Part shown: piece after piece, positions 17,295-26,239 of the stretch
How positions within the stretch are numbered: the first letter of the stretch is position 1
How the letters are laid out: each line of letters starts with the position of its first letter
Assembly (NCBI GenBank): GCA_031266185.1
Contig: JAISBM010000016.1
Span: forward strand, 1 to 64,000
Reading direction: 5' to 3'
Origin: Endomicrobium sp.
Lineage (GTDB): Bacteria; Elusimicrobiota; Endomicrobiia; Endomicrobiales; Endomicrobiaceae
DNA length: 64,000 nucleotides
Notes under the pieces: model-generated
Seen by the model: the letters and a program-made list of their open reading frames with translations, nothing else
The model's database searches: none
What the model was told of the DNA's origin: nothing
Translations under genes and position numbers: made by a program

Positions 17295-17972
17295 ATGAGT
17301 AAGAGGTTGGAAGAAGTATCAAAGTTAGTTGATAAAAACAAAGTTTATACAGTTGAAGAAGCTGTATCTCTTGTAAAAGAAACTGCAAAAGCAAAGTTTG
17401 ATGAAACTGTTGAAGTTCATATAAGACTTGGCATAGATCCAAAGCAAAGTGATCAAATAGTAAGAGGTACGGTTTCTTTACCGCATGGCATAGGAAGAAC
17501 AAGAAAGATTGCTGTTTTAGTTAAAGGCGAAAAACAAAAAGAAGCCCAAACAGTAGGTGCAGATATTGTTGGCTCTGATGATTTAATTGAAGAAATATCA
17601 AAAGGCAAACTGGATTTTGATATTTTGGTTGCAACTCCAGATATTATGAGAGATTTAAGTAAAGTTGCAAAAGTTCTTGGTCCTAAAGGTTTAATGCCAA
17701 ATCCAAAAGCAGGTACTGTTACTTTTGAAATTGGCAAAACAGTTGCAGAACTTAAAAAGGGAAGGGTAGAATATAAAAATGATTCTTTTGGAATAATTCA
17801 CGTTCCAGTTGGAAAAGTATCTTTTGATAAAGAGAAACTCGTTGGTAATATTAAAGCTTTGGTTGAAGTTGTAATAAAAGCTAAACCTTCTAGTTCAAAG
17901 GGACAATATATAAAAAGTATATCTATTTCTTCAACAATGGGACCTGGTATATTTGTTGACCAAAGAGCATAG
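17295..17972 (+). CDS. rplA: 50S ribosomal protein L1
   Basis: A 225-residue L1 of the ribosomal stalk. Family motifs are VHIRLGIDPKQSDQ, RGTVSLPHG and VLGPKGLMPNPKAGT. The ATG at 17295 has a GGAG ribosome site seven bases upstream; a start at 17259 would lack one. It is the last gene before a terminator. The usual followers rplJ, rplL and rpoB are absent here. In other bacteria L1 binds its own mRNA; a leader site was not assessed. Confidence 0.97.
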   Translation: MSKRLEEVSKLVDKNKVYTVEEAVSLVKETAKAKFDETVEVHIRLGIDPKQSDQIVRGTVSLPHGIGRTRKIAVLVKGEKQKEAQTVGADIVGSDDLIEEISKGKLDFDILVATPDIMRDLSKVAKVLGPKGLMPNPKAGTVTFEIGKTVAELKKGRVEYKNDSFGIIHVPVGKVSFDKEKLVGNIKALVEVVIKAKPSSSKGQYIKSISISSTMGPGIFVDQRA

Positions 17973-18000
17973 TTGTTTTTTTATAAATATTTTGTGTATA

Positions 18001-18032
18001 AAAGACGGCTGTAAGCCGCCTTTTACTTTTTA
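18001..18032 (+). terminator. Rho-independent terminator after rplA
   Basis: A 10-bp stem (18001-18010 with 18014-18023, one A-C mismatch; AAAGACGGCT / AGCCGCCTTT) with a 3-nt loop is followed by TTACTTTTT. It lies between rplA and rimP and separates the tuf-rplA unit from the nusA-infB unit. Confidence 0.8.
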
Positions 18033-18043
18033 AGGGACTAAAT

Positions 18044-18499
18044 ATGAATAAAGTTAACAATATAGAAAGTTTACTCAGTGAAGTTTCTATTAAGAACAAT
18101 ATTGAAATTGTTGATGTACAATATATTAAAGAGAATGGTGATTGGGTTTTACAAATTTTTATAGACAAAGATTCTGGCGTTACAATGAGCGATTGTGAAA
18201 AATTTAGTTATATTTTTAATGAAATATTAGATAAAAGCAATATACTTCAAGATTCTTATATATTAGAAGTTTCTTCGCCTGGTTTAAATAGAGTATTAAA
18301 ACAAGAAAAAAGCTTTAAACGTTTTATAGGTAGTAAGGTTAGAATACAGACGCACATTTCTATAAACAATCAAAAAAAATTTTTAGGGCCACTGTTGAGC
18401 TTTAATAATGGTATACTTACTATAAATGATGTTACAAATGGTGTCGTTAATATAAATTTTTCAGATATTAAAAAAGCCAATTTAGAAACGGAAATTTAG
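18044..18499 (+). CDS. rimP: Ribosome maturation factor RimP
   Basis: A 151-residue cytoplasmic protein needed for 30S subunit maturation. The N-terminal domain has LQIFIDKDSGVTMSDCEKFS and YILEVSSPGLNR, the best conserved RimP stretch. The C-terminal SH3-like domain follows (FIGSKVRIQ). It is the first gene of the classic rimP-nusA-infB-rbfA-truB order and ends 8 bp before nusA. Confidence 0.93.
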   Translation: MNKVNNIESLLSEVSIKNNIEIVDVQYIKENGDWVLQIFIDKDSGVTMSDCEKFSYIFNEILDKSNILQDSYILEVSSPGLNRVLKQEKSFKRFIGSKVRIQTHISINNQKKFLGPLLSFNNGILTINDVTNGVVNINFSDIKKANLETEI

Positions 18500-18507
18500 G
18501 AGGCAAA

Positions 18508-19758
18508 ATGGGTGAAAAGACTGAGCTTTTAATGGCTCTTGAACAAATAGAGAAAGATAAAAAAATTAAAAAAGAAGATATTTTAACCGTAATAGAGAAC
18601 GCTTTAGTTTCAGCATACAAAAAGCACGTTGGGAAAAATGTTAATGTTGAAGCTACTGTCAACCCCGAAACAGGTGAAATGGCTGCAAATGTGGTTAAAA
18701 TTGTAGTTAAAGATATCGAAAACCCTTTGCTTGAAATAAGTCTTCAGGACACAGAAAAATTTGGTGGTAATGTTGAAATTGGTTCTGAGGTAAGAATCCC
18801 TCTTGATACGCAAGATTTTTCAAGAATTGCAGCTCAGACTGCAAAGCAAGTTATAGTGCAAAAAATCAGAGAATCTGAGAAAGATTTTTTGCTTGACGAA
18901 CTGAAAGAAAAAATAGGACAGATTGTGAGTGGTGTTGTATATAGAACATTAAATAAAAATCTTATTGTTGATTTAGGTAAAACCGAAGCTATACTTCCTA
19001 GCAGTGAACAAGTTTTTAAGGAAAAGTTTAGTGTTGGGCAACATATTAAAGCTATTGTATTAAAAGTTGATAAAAATATAAAAGGTTCTGGAGTGGTTCT
19101 TTCGCGGACTAGTATAAAACTTGTCAGGAAACTTTTTGAATTGGAAGTGCCTGAAATTTATGAAAAGATTGTTGAAATAGTAAATGTTGTAAGAGAGCCA
19201 GGAATAAGAACGAAAGTTGCTGTTATTTCTCATAATCCCAAGGTTGATCCAGTTGGCGCTTGTGTTGGTATAAAAGGTGCTAGAGTAAAACCGATCATAG
19301 ATGAGCTTAGAGGGGAAAGGATTGATTTAGTTCCATTTTCTAATGATCCGGTAAAATATATATCAGCTTCTTTGTCACCAGCTAAGGTTGTTTCTGTAAC
19401 TATTATTTCTGATGCTAACAAGCAAGCAGAAGTTATTGTAAGTAACGATATGTTATCTTTAGCTATAGGGAAAAATGGTCATAATGTAAGACTTGCAGCA
19501 AAACTCACAGGTTGGTATATTGATGTGGGGTCTGAAAATCAAAAGAAACAAGAAAGTCAAACTAAGGCTGAAAGTAAAATTCAAACAATTGAAAAACTAG
19601 AAGGTCTTAGTGAAAAAGTAATAGAAATTCTTGTTAATGCAGGTTTTACTGACATAGAAAAGTTGTCGTCTTTTGCGGTTAAAGATCTTATGACTTTACC
19701 TGGCATAGGTCAAAAAACTGCAGAGAAAATTGTGGAAGCAGCAAAGCGCGCTCTTTAA
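18508..19758 (+). CDS. nusA: Transcription factor NusA
   Basis: A 416-residue RNA-polymerase-binding factor for pausing and antitermination. The N-terminal domain (about 1-125) is followed by an S1 domain (GQIVSGVVYRTLNKNLIVDLG), two KH domains (DPVGACVGIKGARVKPI; LSLAIGKNGHNVRLAAKL) and a C-terminal helix-hairpin-helix (LPGIGQKTAEKIV). AGGAGG precedes the ATG. Length is within the family range. Confidence 0.96.
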   Translation: MGEKTELLMALEQIEKDKKIKKEDILTVIENALVSAYKKHVGKNVNVEATVNPETGEMAANVVKIVVKDIENPLLEISLQDTEKFGGNVEIGSEVRIPLDTQDFSRIAAQTAKQVIVQKIRESEKDFLLDELKEKIGQIVSGVVYRTLNKNLIVDLGKTEAILPSSEQVFKEKFSVGQHIKAIVLKVDKNIKGSGVVLSRTSIKLVRKLFELEVPEIYEKIVEIVNVVREPGIRTKVAVISHNPKVDPVGACVGIKGARVKPIIDELRGERIDLVPFSNDPVKYISASLSPAKVVSVTIISDANKQAEVIVSNDMLSLAIGKNGHNVRLAAKLTGWYIDVGSENQKKQESQTKAESKIQTIEKLEGLSEKVIEILVNAGFTDIEKLSSFAVKDLMTLPGIGQKTAEKIVEAAKRAL

Positions 19759-19803
19759 TTTATTGTCGTTTTAAAATTTAGTTAGAAAAAGGTAGGAGTG
19801 TTT

Positions 19804-22086
19804 ATGCCATCAAAAAAAACTGACAAATCTAAGACTAAGAGTTCTCAAGAAAAAATTATAAAAAAGAAAACGTCATCACTAACAACTAAGAACAAAGACA
19901 CTACAGCAAAACAAATAACAAAAAAAGCTGCTACTTCATCTGCAAAAAAAACGGTTAAAGCTAAAGTAGTGTCAAAAAAGTCAAAGTCAAGTTCTGATAA
20001 AAAAACTGTCAAATCCAAAGAGATAAAGACTCATTCTGTTAAAAACAAAACTGTTAAAAAAGACAGTTTGCAAGATAAAAAACAAATTGTAAAAAATGTG
20101 CAAGAAGAGTCATCAGCTGGTAAAAAGATAGCAAAAGTTGAAGAACAAAATGAGGTAACAGACAATAGCATTAACATCTCATCTAATGAGGATAGTATTA
20201 GAAAAAAAGCAGAAGATTCGCTAATAGTTGATGCTGATAAGAAAGAACAAGAAATACAGCAAGATGAAATAGAAGCCAAACCAGAAGCGCTTAAAAAAGT
20301 TGAGCAACCTAAACAAGAAGTTGTAGAAAACAAGTATAAGGCAGTCATTTCTATAAACGAGCTTATAACTGTAAGAGAGCTTGCAGAAAAAATGAGGTTT
20401 AGGGTAGGTGACGTGTTAAAAAAACTTTTGTCTATGGGCAGTCTTGCTACAATTAATCAGAGGTTAGATACAGACACAGCAATTCTTTTAGCTAATGAGT
20501 TTGGATATGATGCTAAAATTGATTCAATTTATTCTGAGGAAAAAGTTGTAAGCTCAAAAGAAAAAGACCCTTCGAAACTAAAAACTCGTCCTCCGGTTGT
20601 TACAATAATGGGACATGTAGACCATGGAAAAACATCTCTTTTGGATGCTATAAGAGACAGCGATGTTGTAAGTGGCGAGCATGGAGGCATTACTCAGCAC
20701 ATAGGTGCATATAAAGTAAAAACTTCAAGCGGACGCTATATTGCTTTTTTAGATACGCCTGGACATGAAGCTTTTACTGCGATGCGTTCTAGAGGTGCTC
20801 AAGCTACAGATATTGTTGTTCTTGTTGTTTCTGCTGCTGATGGTGTTATGCCTCAAACAGTGGAAGCTATAAATCATGCAAAAGCTGCAAATGTGCCAAT
20901 AATAGTTGCTGTAAACAAAATAGATTTGCCAACCAGTGACCCTCAAAAAATAAGACAAGAATTAAGTAACTATGGTCTTGTTCCTGAAGAGTGGGGCGGC
21001 GATACAATAATGGTTGATATTTCTGCAAAACAAAGAAAAAATATAGACTCTTTGCTTGAAATGATTTTACTTAAAGCAGAGATGATGGAATTGAAAGCAA
21101 ATCCTGATAAAAATGCAGAAGGTATTGTTATAGAAGCAAGACTAGATTCTCGTAAAGGTGTAGTTGCTACTTTGTTAGTACACAGCGGCACCTTAAAAGT
21201 TAGAGATAATATAGTTGTTGGCACAACTTATGGTAAAATAAGAGCACTAGCAGACGAGTATGGTAAAAGCATAAATTTAGCTACACCAAGTACTCCAGTC
21301 GGCGTTTTAGGTATTAATGAACCTCCGCAAGCTGGCGATAAATTTATTGTTGTTGTTAACGAATCACAAGCCAGACAAATTGCGCAGTCTAGAAAGGAAA
21401 AAGTTAAAGAAGCGTCTTTAAAGCCAAGATATCACTTATCTCTTGCAGATGTAAGTATGGGGCAAGTAAAAGATTTAAGAATAATATTAAAGGCAGATGT
21501 TCAAGGATCTTTGGGTGCGTTATGTGATGCTTTGGAAAGACTTTCTACTCCAGAAATAAGTTTAAAAATAATACATAGAGATGCAGGTTCAATTACAGAA
21601 TCAGATGTAGCTTTGGCGGCAGCTTCTGATGCTTTAATAGTGGGTTTTAATTTACGTCCTGATCCTACGGTAGAAAAGCTTGCTGAAACAGAAGGCATAA
21701 GCATAAATATATATAGAATTATTTATGACTTAATTGCAGATATAAGGGCGGCTATGGAAGGCCTTCTTGATCCTGACATGAAAGAAGAGATATTAGGGAG
21801 AGCAGTTGTTAAACAAGTGTTTAAGCTTTCAACTCATGGAACTATTTCAGGGTGTTCTGTTATAGATGGCAAAATACAAAGAGGGGCTAAAGTAAGACTT
21901 TTAAGAGATAATATTATAGTTTTTGAAGGAAATATTTCATCTCTAAAAAGATTTAAAGATGACGTTAAAGAAGTTGAGAAAGGTTATGAGTGTGGCATAG
22001 GTTTAGAAAATTATTCAGATATTAAAGTTGGCGATATTGTTGAAAATTTTACTACTGAAAAAATTGCAAGGAAATTAAGTAATTAA
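19804..22086 (+). CDS. infB: Translation initiation factor IF-2
   Basis: A 760-residue GTPase that places initiator tRNA on the 30S subunit. It has a Lys/Ser/Thr-rich disordered N-terminus (about 1-175), an IF2_N helix region (ITVRELAEKMRFRVGDVLKKL), a G domain with [22 protein letters not shown] and NKID, then the usual beta-barrel and C-terminal tRNA-binding domains. I prefer the ATG at 19804, with GGAG just upstream; a GTG at 19798 overlaps that site. Confidence 0.96.
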   Translation: MPSKKTDKSKTKSSQEKIIKKKTSSLTTKNKDTTAKQITKKAATSSAKKTVKAKVVSKKSKSSSDKKTVKSKEIKTHSVKNKTVKKDSLQDKKQIVKNVQEESSAGKKIAKVEEQNEVTDNSINISSNEDSIRKKAEDSLIVDADKKEQEIQQDEIEAKPEALKKVEQPKQEVVENKYKAVISINELITVRELAEKMRFRVGDVLKKLLSMGSLATINQRLDTDTAILLANEFGYDAKIDSIYSEEKVVSSKEKDPSKLKTRPPVVTIMGHVDHGKTSLLDAIRDSDVVSGEHGGITQHIGAYKVKTSSGRYIAFLDTPGHEAFTAMRSRGAQATDIVVLVVSAADGVMPQTVEAINHAKAANVPIIVAVNKIDLPTSDPQKIRQELSNYGLVPEEWGGDTIMVDISAKQRKNIDSLLEMILLKAEMMELKANPDKNAEGIVIEARLDSRKGVVATLLVHSGTLKVRDNIVVGTTYGKIRALADEYGKSINLATPSTPVGVLGINEPPQAGDKFIVVVNESQARQIAQSRKEKVKEASLKPRYHLSLADVSMGQVKDLRIILKADVQGSLGALCDALERLSTPEISLKIIHRDAGSITESDVALAAASDALIVGFNLRPDPTVEKLAETEGISINIYRIIYDLIADIRAAMEGLLDPDMKEEILGRAVVKQVFKLSTHGTISGCSVIDGKIQRGAKVRLLRDNIIVFEGNISSLKRFKDDVKEVEKGYECGIGLENYSDIKVGDIVENFTTEKIARKLSN

Positions 22087-22106
22087 AAAATTGTGGGTAA
22101 ACTGTC

Positions 22107-22466
22107 ATGACATTACCGTATAAGAGAGCTGTAAGGGTAGGTGAATTAATACAACATACTGTTTCAAAAATTATAAAAGAAATGAAAGATTTAGATTCTA
22201 ATTTTGTTACAATTATGAGTGTAAAGCTTTCTGATGATTTGTTGAGTTGTAGGATATTTTATTCAGTGTTTGGTAGTCAAGAAGATAAACAAAAAGTTAG
22301 CGATATTTTAAAAAAACGTACAAATTCTCTTAGGCACGAGCTTGCTATACGTTTGAATTTAAGGCGTACACCTAGCATATGTTTTGTCTATGATGATACA
22401 GTAGAAAGTGCTTCAAAAGTGTTTGATATACTTGAAAAAATAAAAGAAGAAAAAAATGTAGAATAA
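22107..22466 (+). CDS. rbfA: Ribosome-binding factor A
   Basis: A 119-residue KH-like 30S maturation factor. Motifs are RAVRVGELIQHTVSKII, VTIMSVKLSDDL and LRHELAIRLNLRRTPSICFVYDDT, all typical of RbfA. It follows infB after 20 bp in the conserved order. Length is normal. Confidence 0.93.
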   Translation: MTLPYKRAVRVGELIQHTVSKIIKEMKDLDSNFVTIMSVKLSDDLLSCRIFYSVFGSQEDKQKVSDILKKRTNSLRHELAIRLNLRRTPSICFVYDDTVESASKVFDILEKIKEEKNVE

Positions 22467-22484
22467 ATTGTTTAACAAGGAAAA

Positions 22485-23480
22485 ATGAATCAAAAAGGCA
22501 AAGTAGTAAATTCTGATTTAGATAAAATAGCAGAAATATCTAAGATCATAAAAGAGTCAAGAACTTTTTTTATTGCAGGGCATGTTAAGCCTGATGGTGA
22601 TAGTTTGGGTTCTGCGTTAGCCTTGTTGTCTTTTTTAAATAGGATAGGCAAAGAAGCTTATGTTTATTGTAAAGATGAAGTGCCAACATATTTAAGGTTT
22701 TTGCACGATTCAAATAAAATAAGAGTGGCAGCCAAGAAAACTGATTTTTTTGATTGTGGGATAATTCTTGAATCTCTAAATTTTGCCAGAATGGGTGACA
22801 TAATCACTCCAAGTCAAGTCAAAAAGATAATCAATATAGATCATCATCAAACTCACACGAATTTTGGAGATGTAAATTATGTTGTTCCAAAATCTTCCTC
22901 AACTGCAGAGTTAATAGTAAACATATTTGAATTTATGAAAGTTAAGTTGACTAAAACAGAAGCAGAATGCCTATATACTGGGATAGTTACAGACACGGGC
23001 CGTTTCCAAAATACGAATACAACTGCAAATTCACATATAACTTGTGCAAAGCTTATGAGGTATAATATAGATGTTAATAAAGTTCACAAACAAATTTATG
23101 AAAATACTTCTCTACCTTCATTAAAACTCCAAGGTTTTGGGCTTTGTAACATAAAACTGATTTTTAACGGAAAAGTAGCTTACATAGTTTTGACTAAGGA
23201 CATGTTTAAGAAAAGTAAGGCTAATTATAGTGATTCTAAGGGTATAATAAACCATACATTGCGTGTGCAGGGAGTCAAGGTAGGTTGTGTGTTTAAAGAA
23301 ATTAATAAGAAAAGCACTAGAGTTAGTCTGCGTTCAATTAAAAGTGTGAATTTGTTGAACATTGTAAAACAGTTTGATGGTGGTGGTCATAAAAATGCTG
23401 CAGGTTGTACAATAAATGCAGGTATTAATATGGCTATCAAAATGATTTTTGAAGTCTTAGAAGAGAAGTTTGATGGATAG
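22485..23480 (+). CDS. nrnA: DHH-family oligoribonuclease / pAp phosphatase (NrnA-like)
   Basis: A 331-residue DHH/DHHA1 phosphoesterase that degrades nano-RNAs and 3'-phosphoadenosine phosphate. The DHH domain has GHVKPDGDSLGSALAL, the metal motif IDHHQTH and a VTDTGRF stretch. The DHHA1 domain has the substrate motif FDGGGHKNAAGC. It is often found between rbfA and truB. Its 3' end overlaps the truB start by 8 bp. Confidence 0.92.
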   Translation: MNQKGKVVNSDLDKIAEISKIIKESRTFFIAGHVKPDGDSLGSALALLSFLNRIGKEAYVYCKDEVPTYLRFLHDSNKIRVAAKKTDFFDCGIILESLNFARMGDIITPSQVKKIINIDHHQTHTNFGDVNYVVPKSSSTAELIVNIFEFMKVKLTKTEAECLYTGIVTDTGRFQNTNTTANSHITCAKLMRYNIDVNKVHKQIYENTSLPSLKLQGFGLCNIKLIFNGKVAYIVLTKDMFKKSKANYSDSKGIINHTLRVQGVKVGCVFKEINKKSTRVSLRSIKSVNLLNIVKQFDGGGHKNAAGCTINAGINMAIKMIFEVLEEKFDG

Positions 23481-24186
23481 ATGTTATAATAATGATATTT
23501 CTGGAATGTTGCTAGTTGATAAACCTTCAAATATTACTTCCTTTAAAGTTGTAAAAATTTTAAGAAAGTTTTTAAATGTAAAAAAAGTGGGGCACTGCGG
23601 TACTTTAGATCCTGCTGCAAGTGGTCTTTTGCTTGTTTTATTTGGTAAGGCTACTAAACTTCAAAGTAGATTGATAAAAAAAGATAAGGTCTACTCAAGT
23701 TCTTTCCTTTTAGGAATGACTACAGATACTTATGATTTAGATGGAAAAATATTTTCAATAAAAGAAGTTCCTAATATAAGTATTGAAAAAATAAAAATTT
23801 CAGCAAAAAATTTTGAAGGAGAAATTTGCCAGGTTCCTCCAATGTATTCTGCGTTAAAGATTAATGGTCAAAGATTATATGAACTGGCTAGGAAAGGTAT
23901 AGAAATTAATCGTGATCCACGCAAAATTGTAGTTTATAAATTTGATATATTAAGCTTTAATAAAAGTGTTTTAAATGTAAAAATACATTGCTCAAGTGGT
24001 ACATATGTTCGTTGTTTAGCTAAAGATTTAGGTGATGTTTTAGGTTGTGGTGCTACAGTGAAAACTTTAAGAAGAGAAAAAATATATAAATTTGATGTTA
24101 AAGACGCTTTGTCTTTTGAAAACACAAATAACTTAGATGAAGTAGTAAGAAATATAATTCCTTATAAAATACTGGTTGATATTTAA
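23473..24186 (+). CDS. truB: tRNA pseudouridine-55 synthase TruB
   Basis: A 237-residue enzyme making the universal pseudouridine-55 in the tRNA T-loop. The catalytic aspartate motif is GHCGTLDPAASGLL; LLVDKPSNITSF, YSALKINGQRLYELAR and the CSSGTYVRCLAKDLG motif follow. I choose the ATG at 23473 over a TTG one codon upstream. It lacks the long C-terminal PUA extension of some homologues. It is translationally coupled to nrnA. Confidence 0.94.
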   Translation: MDRCYNNDISGMLLVDKPSNITSFKVVKILRKFLNVKKVGHCGTLDPAASGLLLVLFGKATKLQSRLIKKDKVYSSSFLLGMTTDTYDLDGKIFSIKEVPNISIEKIKISAKNFEGEICQVPPMYSALKINGQRLYELARKGIEINRDPRKIVVYKFDILSFNKSVLNVKIHCSSGTYVRCLAKDLGDVLGCGATVKTLRREKIYKFDVKDALSFENTNNLDEVVRNIIPYKILVDI

Positions 24187-24191
24187 ACAAA

Positions 24192-25085
24192 ATGTTAAAA
24201 AAAACTGTTATAACTATAGGTACTTTTGATGGTGTTCATAAAGGACATCAACTTCTTATTCAAAAAACTTTATCTGTTGCTAAGAAAAAAAAGTTATGCA
24301 GCGTTTTAATTGCTCTTGAAAAACCTGTTAAAAAAGTTTCTGGCCTTTTAACTACTTATCAAGAAAAACAAGATGAACTTAAACTTTTCGCTTTAGAAGA
24401 AATTTATGTATTAAAAGTGCCTTCAGATATTTTACGTATGTCTCCAAACAGATTTTTTGATGATTTTTTGCTTAATATATTTAATGTAGATACTATCATT
24501 TGCAGTTTTGCTTTTGCTTTTGGCAAAGATCGCAAAGGGGATATTGTTTGGCTAACAAAAAAAGCAAAAGAGAATAATGTAACCCTTCAAATACTTAATC
24601 CTTTAAAAGTTTTGTCAAAACAAATTTCATCTTCTTATATACGAAAATTAATTGAACTTGGTAATGTTAAAGATGTTGTAAAATTTTTAGGAAGATTTTA
24701 TTCTTTTGTTGGTAAACCTTTTAGAGACAAAGGTCTTGCAACAAAGCTAGGATATCCTACAGTAAATTTAAAGGTTGACAAAGAAAAACTTTTGCCTAAA
24801 GGAGTATACTCAAGTACTATATCTAATGGCGATAATATTTATGCGTCAGTTACAAATATAGGGGTTAGAGCAACTTTTAATATGGGTAGCAAAATTGTTC
24901 CAGAAACACACATTTTAGATTTTAAAGGTAAGTGGAAAAAAACTCTGACAAAAGTTACATTGCTAAAAAAAATAAGAGATGAAAAACGGTTTAATGATAT
25001 TAATGCTTTAAAAAAGCAAATTGCAAAAGATGTAGAAAAAGCTACAAAGTTTTTTTGCAGCAAACAATCTTTTAGTGATATTTAA
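24192..25085 (+). CDS. ribF: Bifunctional riboflavin kinase / FAD synthetase
   Basis: A 297-residue enzyme making FMN and then FAD. The N-terminal nucleotidyltransferase domain has TIGTFDGVHKGHQ and, later, SSSYIRKLI. The C-terminal riboflavin kinase domain has GLATKLGYPTVNL and GVYSSTISNG. It is the last gene of the rimP-to-ribF run. Flavin supply fits the flavodiiron and PyrD/PyrK enzymes encoded nearby. No FMN riboswitch is seen upstream, since truB ends only 5 bp before. Confidence 0.95.
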   Translation: MLKKTVITIGTFDGVHKGHQLLIQKTLSVAKKKKLCSVLIALEKPVKKVSGLLTTYQEKQDELKLFALEEIYVLKVPSDILRMSPNRFFDDFLLNIFNVDTIICSFAFAFGKDRKGDIVWLTKKAKENNVTLQILNPLKVLSKQISSSYIRKLIELGNVKDVVKFLGRFYSFVGKPFRDKGLATKLGYPTVNLKVDKEKLLPKGVYSSTISNGDNIYASVTNIGVRATFNMGSKIVPETHILDFKGKWKKTLTKVTLLKKIRDEKRFNDINALKKQIAKDVEKATKFFCSKQSFSDI

Positions 25086-25117
25086 TAATGGCTAAAGTGA
25101 AGGCTATATATTTAAGC

Positions 25118-25315
25118 TGATCTAGTTTAGACTCTTATCTACGTTACTAGAGCAATCGCAACAAACATTTAAACAAATTAGCAAACTAGCAAAATAATAA
25201 GACAAGAAAGACATAAATGAATTTTGCTTCAGACAGAGCTAATTTGCAATATTAAATATTTATTGCTCATAAGATGCTCTTTGAGGTAACTCCGATAAGA
25301 TACTAAACTAGATCA
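25118..25315 (+). repeat. 200-bp palindromic repeat, copy A1
   Basis: A full-length 198-bp copy. The left end TGATCTAGTTTAG and the right end CTAAACTAGATCA are inverted repeats, and inner pieces (AAACATTTAA...AATTAGC against GCTAATTTG...TTAAATATTT) also pair. The whole unit could fold into one long imperfect hairpin. The internal asymmetric landmark GAATTTTGCTTC defines this as the plus orientation. It is followed after 21 bp by copy A2. Confidence 0.85.
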
Positions 25316-25336
25316 ATATCTGCGAAATAGTTTGGT

Positions 25337-25533
25337 TGGTCTAGTGTAGAGTCTTATCTCCGTTACTAGAGCAATTGCAAATAAACATTTAAACAAATTA
25401 GCAAACTCGCAATGATAAGACGAGAAAGACTTATATGTATTTTGCTTCAGGCAGAGCTAATTTGAAATATTAAATATTAGTTGCTCATAGAACACTCTTT
25501 GAGGTAACGCAGGGAAGGTTCTAAACTAGATCA
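25337..25533 (+). repeat. 200-bp palindromic repeat, copy A2
   Basis: A 197-bp copy in the same orientation as A1. Its left end begins TGGTCTAGTGTAG and its right end is CTAAACTAGATCA. The 21-bp spacer before it (ATATCTGCGAAATAG...) recurs almost unchanged between the copies at 56600-57080, so the tandem unit is about 219 bp. The remaining bases of the 25086-25659 gap hold no gene that I can see. Confidence 0.85.
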
Positions 25534-25659
25534 AAGTAAATTGGGAGTTGCTTTAAAAGCAATTTGTGAGATAAAAACATTAAACATTAAAGTTGTTATA
25601 AGTATTAACTAATACAATATAAATTAATGAGTAGTAAATTAAGCGTTTGGAGAATATTT

Positions 25660-26232
25660 GTGAGTTTAAGAGTTATTGCAGGCACAGCCAGAGGGAGATT
25701 TCTAAAAACACTTCCTCGAGATGATTTGTCTATACGTCCAATGCTTGGCAGGATAAAAAAGTCTGTTTTTGACATCATACAGTTTAAAATTCCAAATGCC
25801 ACCTTTTTAGACTTGTTTGCAGGTGTGGGTTCTGTTGGAATTGAAGCTCTTTCAAGAGGAGCTAAAAAAGTAGTTTTTGCAGAACTTAGCAATGTGTCTT
25901 TGTCTCTTATTAAGAACAACTTAAACGCTTTAAAGCTCAACGATCGTGCAGAAGTTGTTAAATGTAATGTTGTAAAAGACTTTTGTGTTTTGCAAGACAA
26001 GTACGATATAGTTTTTATGGGTCCTCCTTATAAAGATGGAGACAAAAATGCACTAGCTTTGACATTGCCTACTTTAAAAAATATAGTAAGATATAATGTC
26101 TTAAAAGAGGACTCTGTTTTAATAGCTCAAAAGCATGTCAAAGAGGCTGTAGGAGAAGTTGCCGGACTTGACTGTTTTAAAGTAGCAAAGTATGGCGATA
26201 CTGTTATTTCCTTTTATAGACGTATAAGGTAA
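25660..26232 (+). CDS. rsmD: RsmD-like 16S rRNA (guanine-966-N2) methyltransferase
   Basis: A 190-residue SAM-dependent methyltransferase. SLRVIAGTARGRFL, RPMLGRIKKSVFDI and the SAM-binding LDLFAGVGSVGIEALSRGA are hallmark RsmD stretches. I choose the GTG at 25660, which has GGAGA six bases upstream and places RVIAG at the usual N-terminus; an ATG at 25627 has no ribosome site. The catalytic tetrapeptide, normally DPPY or NPPY, reads GPPY at about residues 121-124, so activity may be altered. Confidence 0.85.
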   Translation: MSLRVIAGTARGRFLKTLPRDDLSIRPMLGRIKKSVFDIIQFKIPNATFLDLFAGVGSVGIEALSRGAKKVVFAELSNVSLSLIKNNLNALKLNDRAEVVKCNVVKDFCVLQDKYDIVFMGPPYKDGDKNALALTLPTLKNIVRYNVLKEDSVLIAQKHVKEAVGEVAGLDCFKVAKYGDTVISFYRRIR

Positions 26233-26239
26233 AATATAA

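Noticed and set aside
24187-24191. An FMN riboswitch before ribF.
   Set aside because: Only 5 bp separate truB and ribF, so there is no leader.
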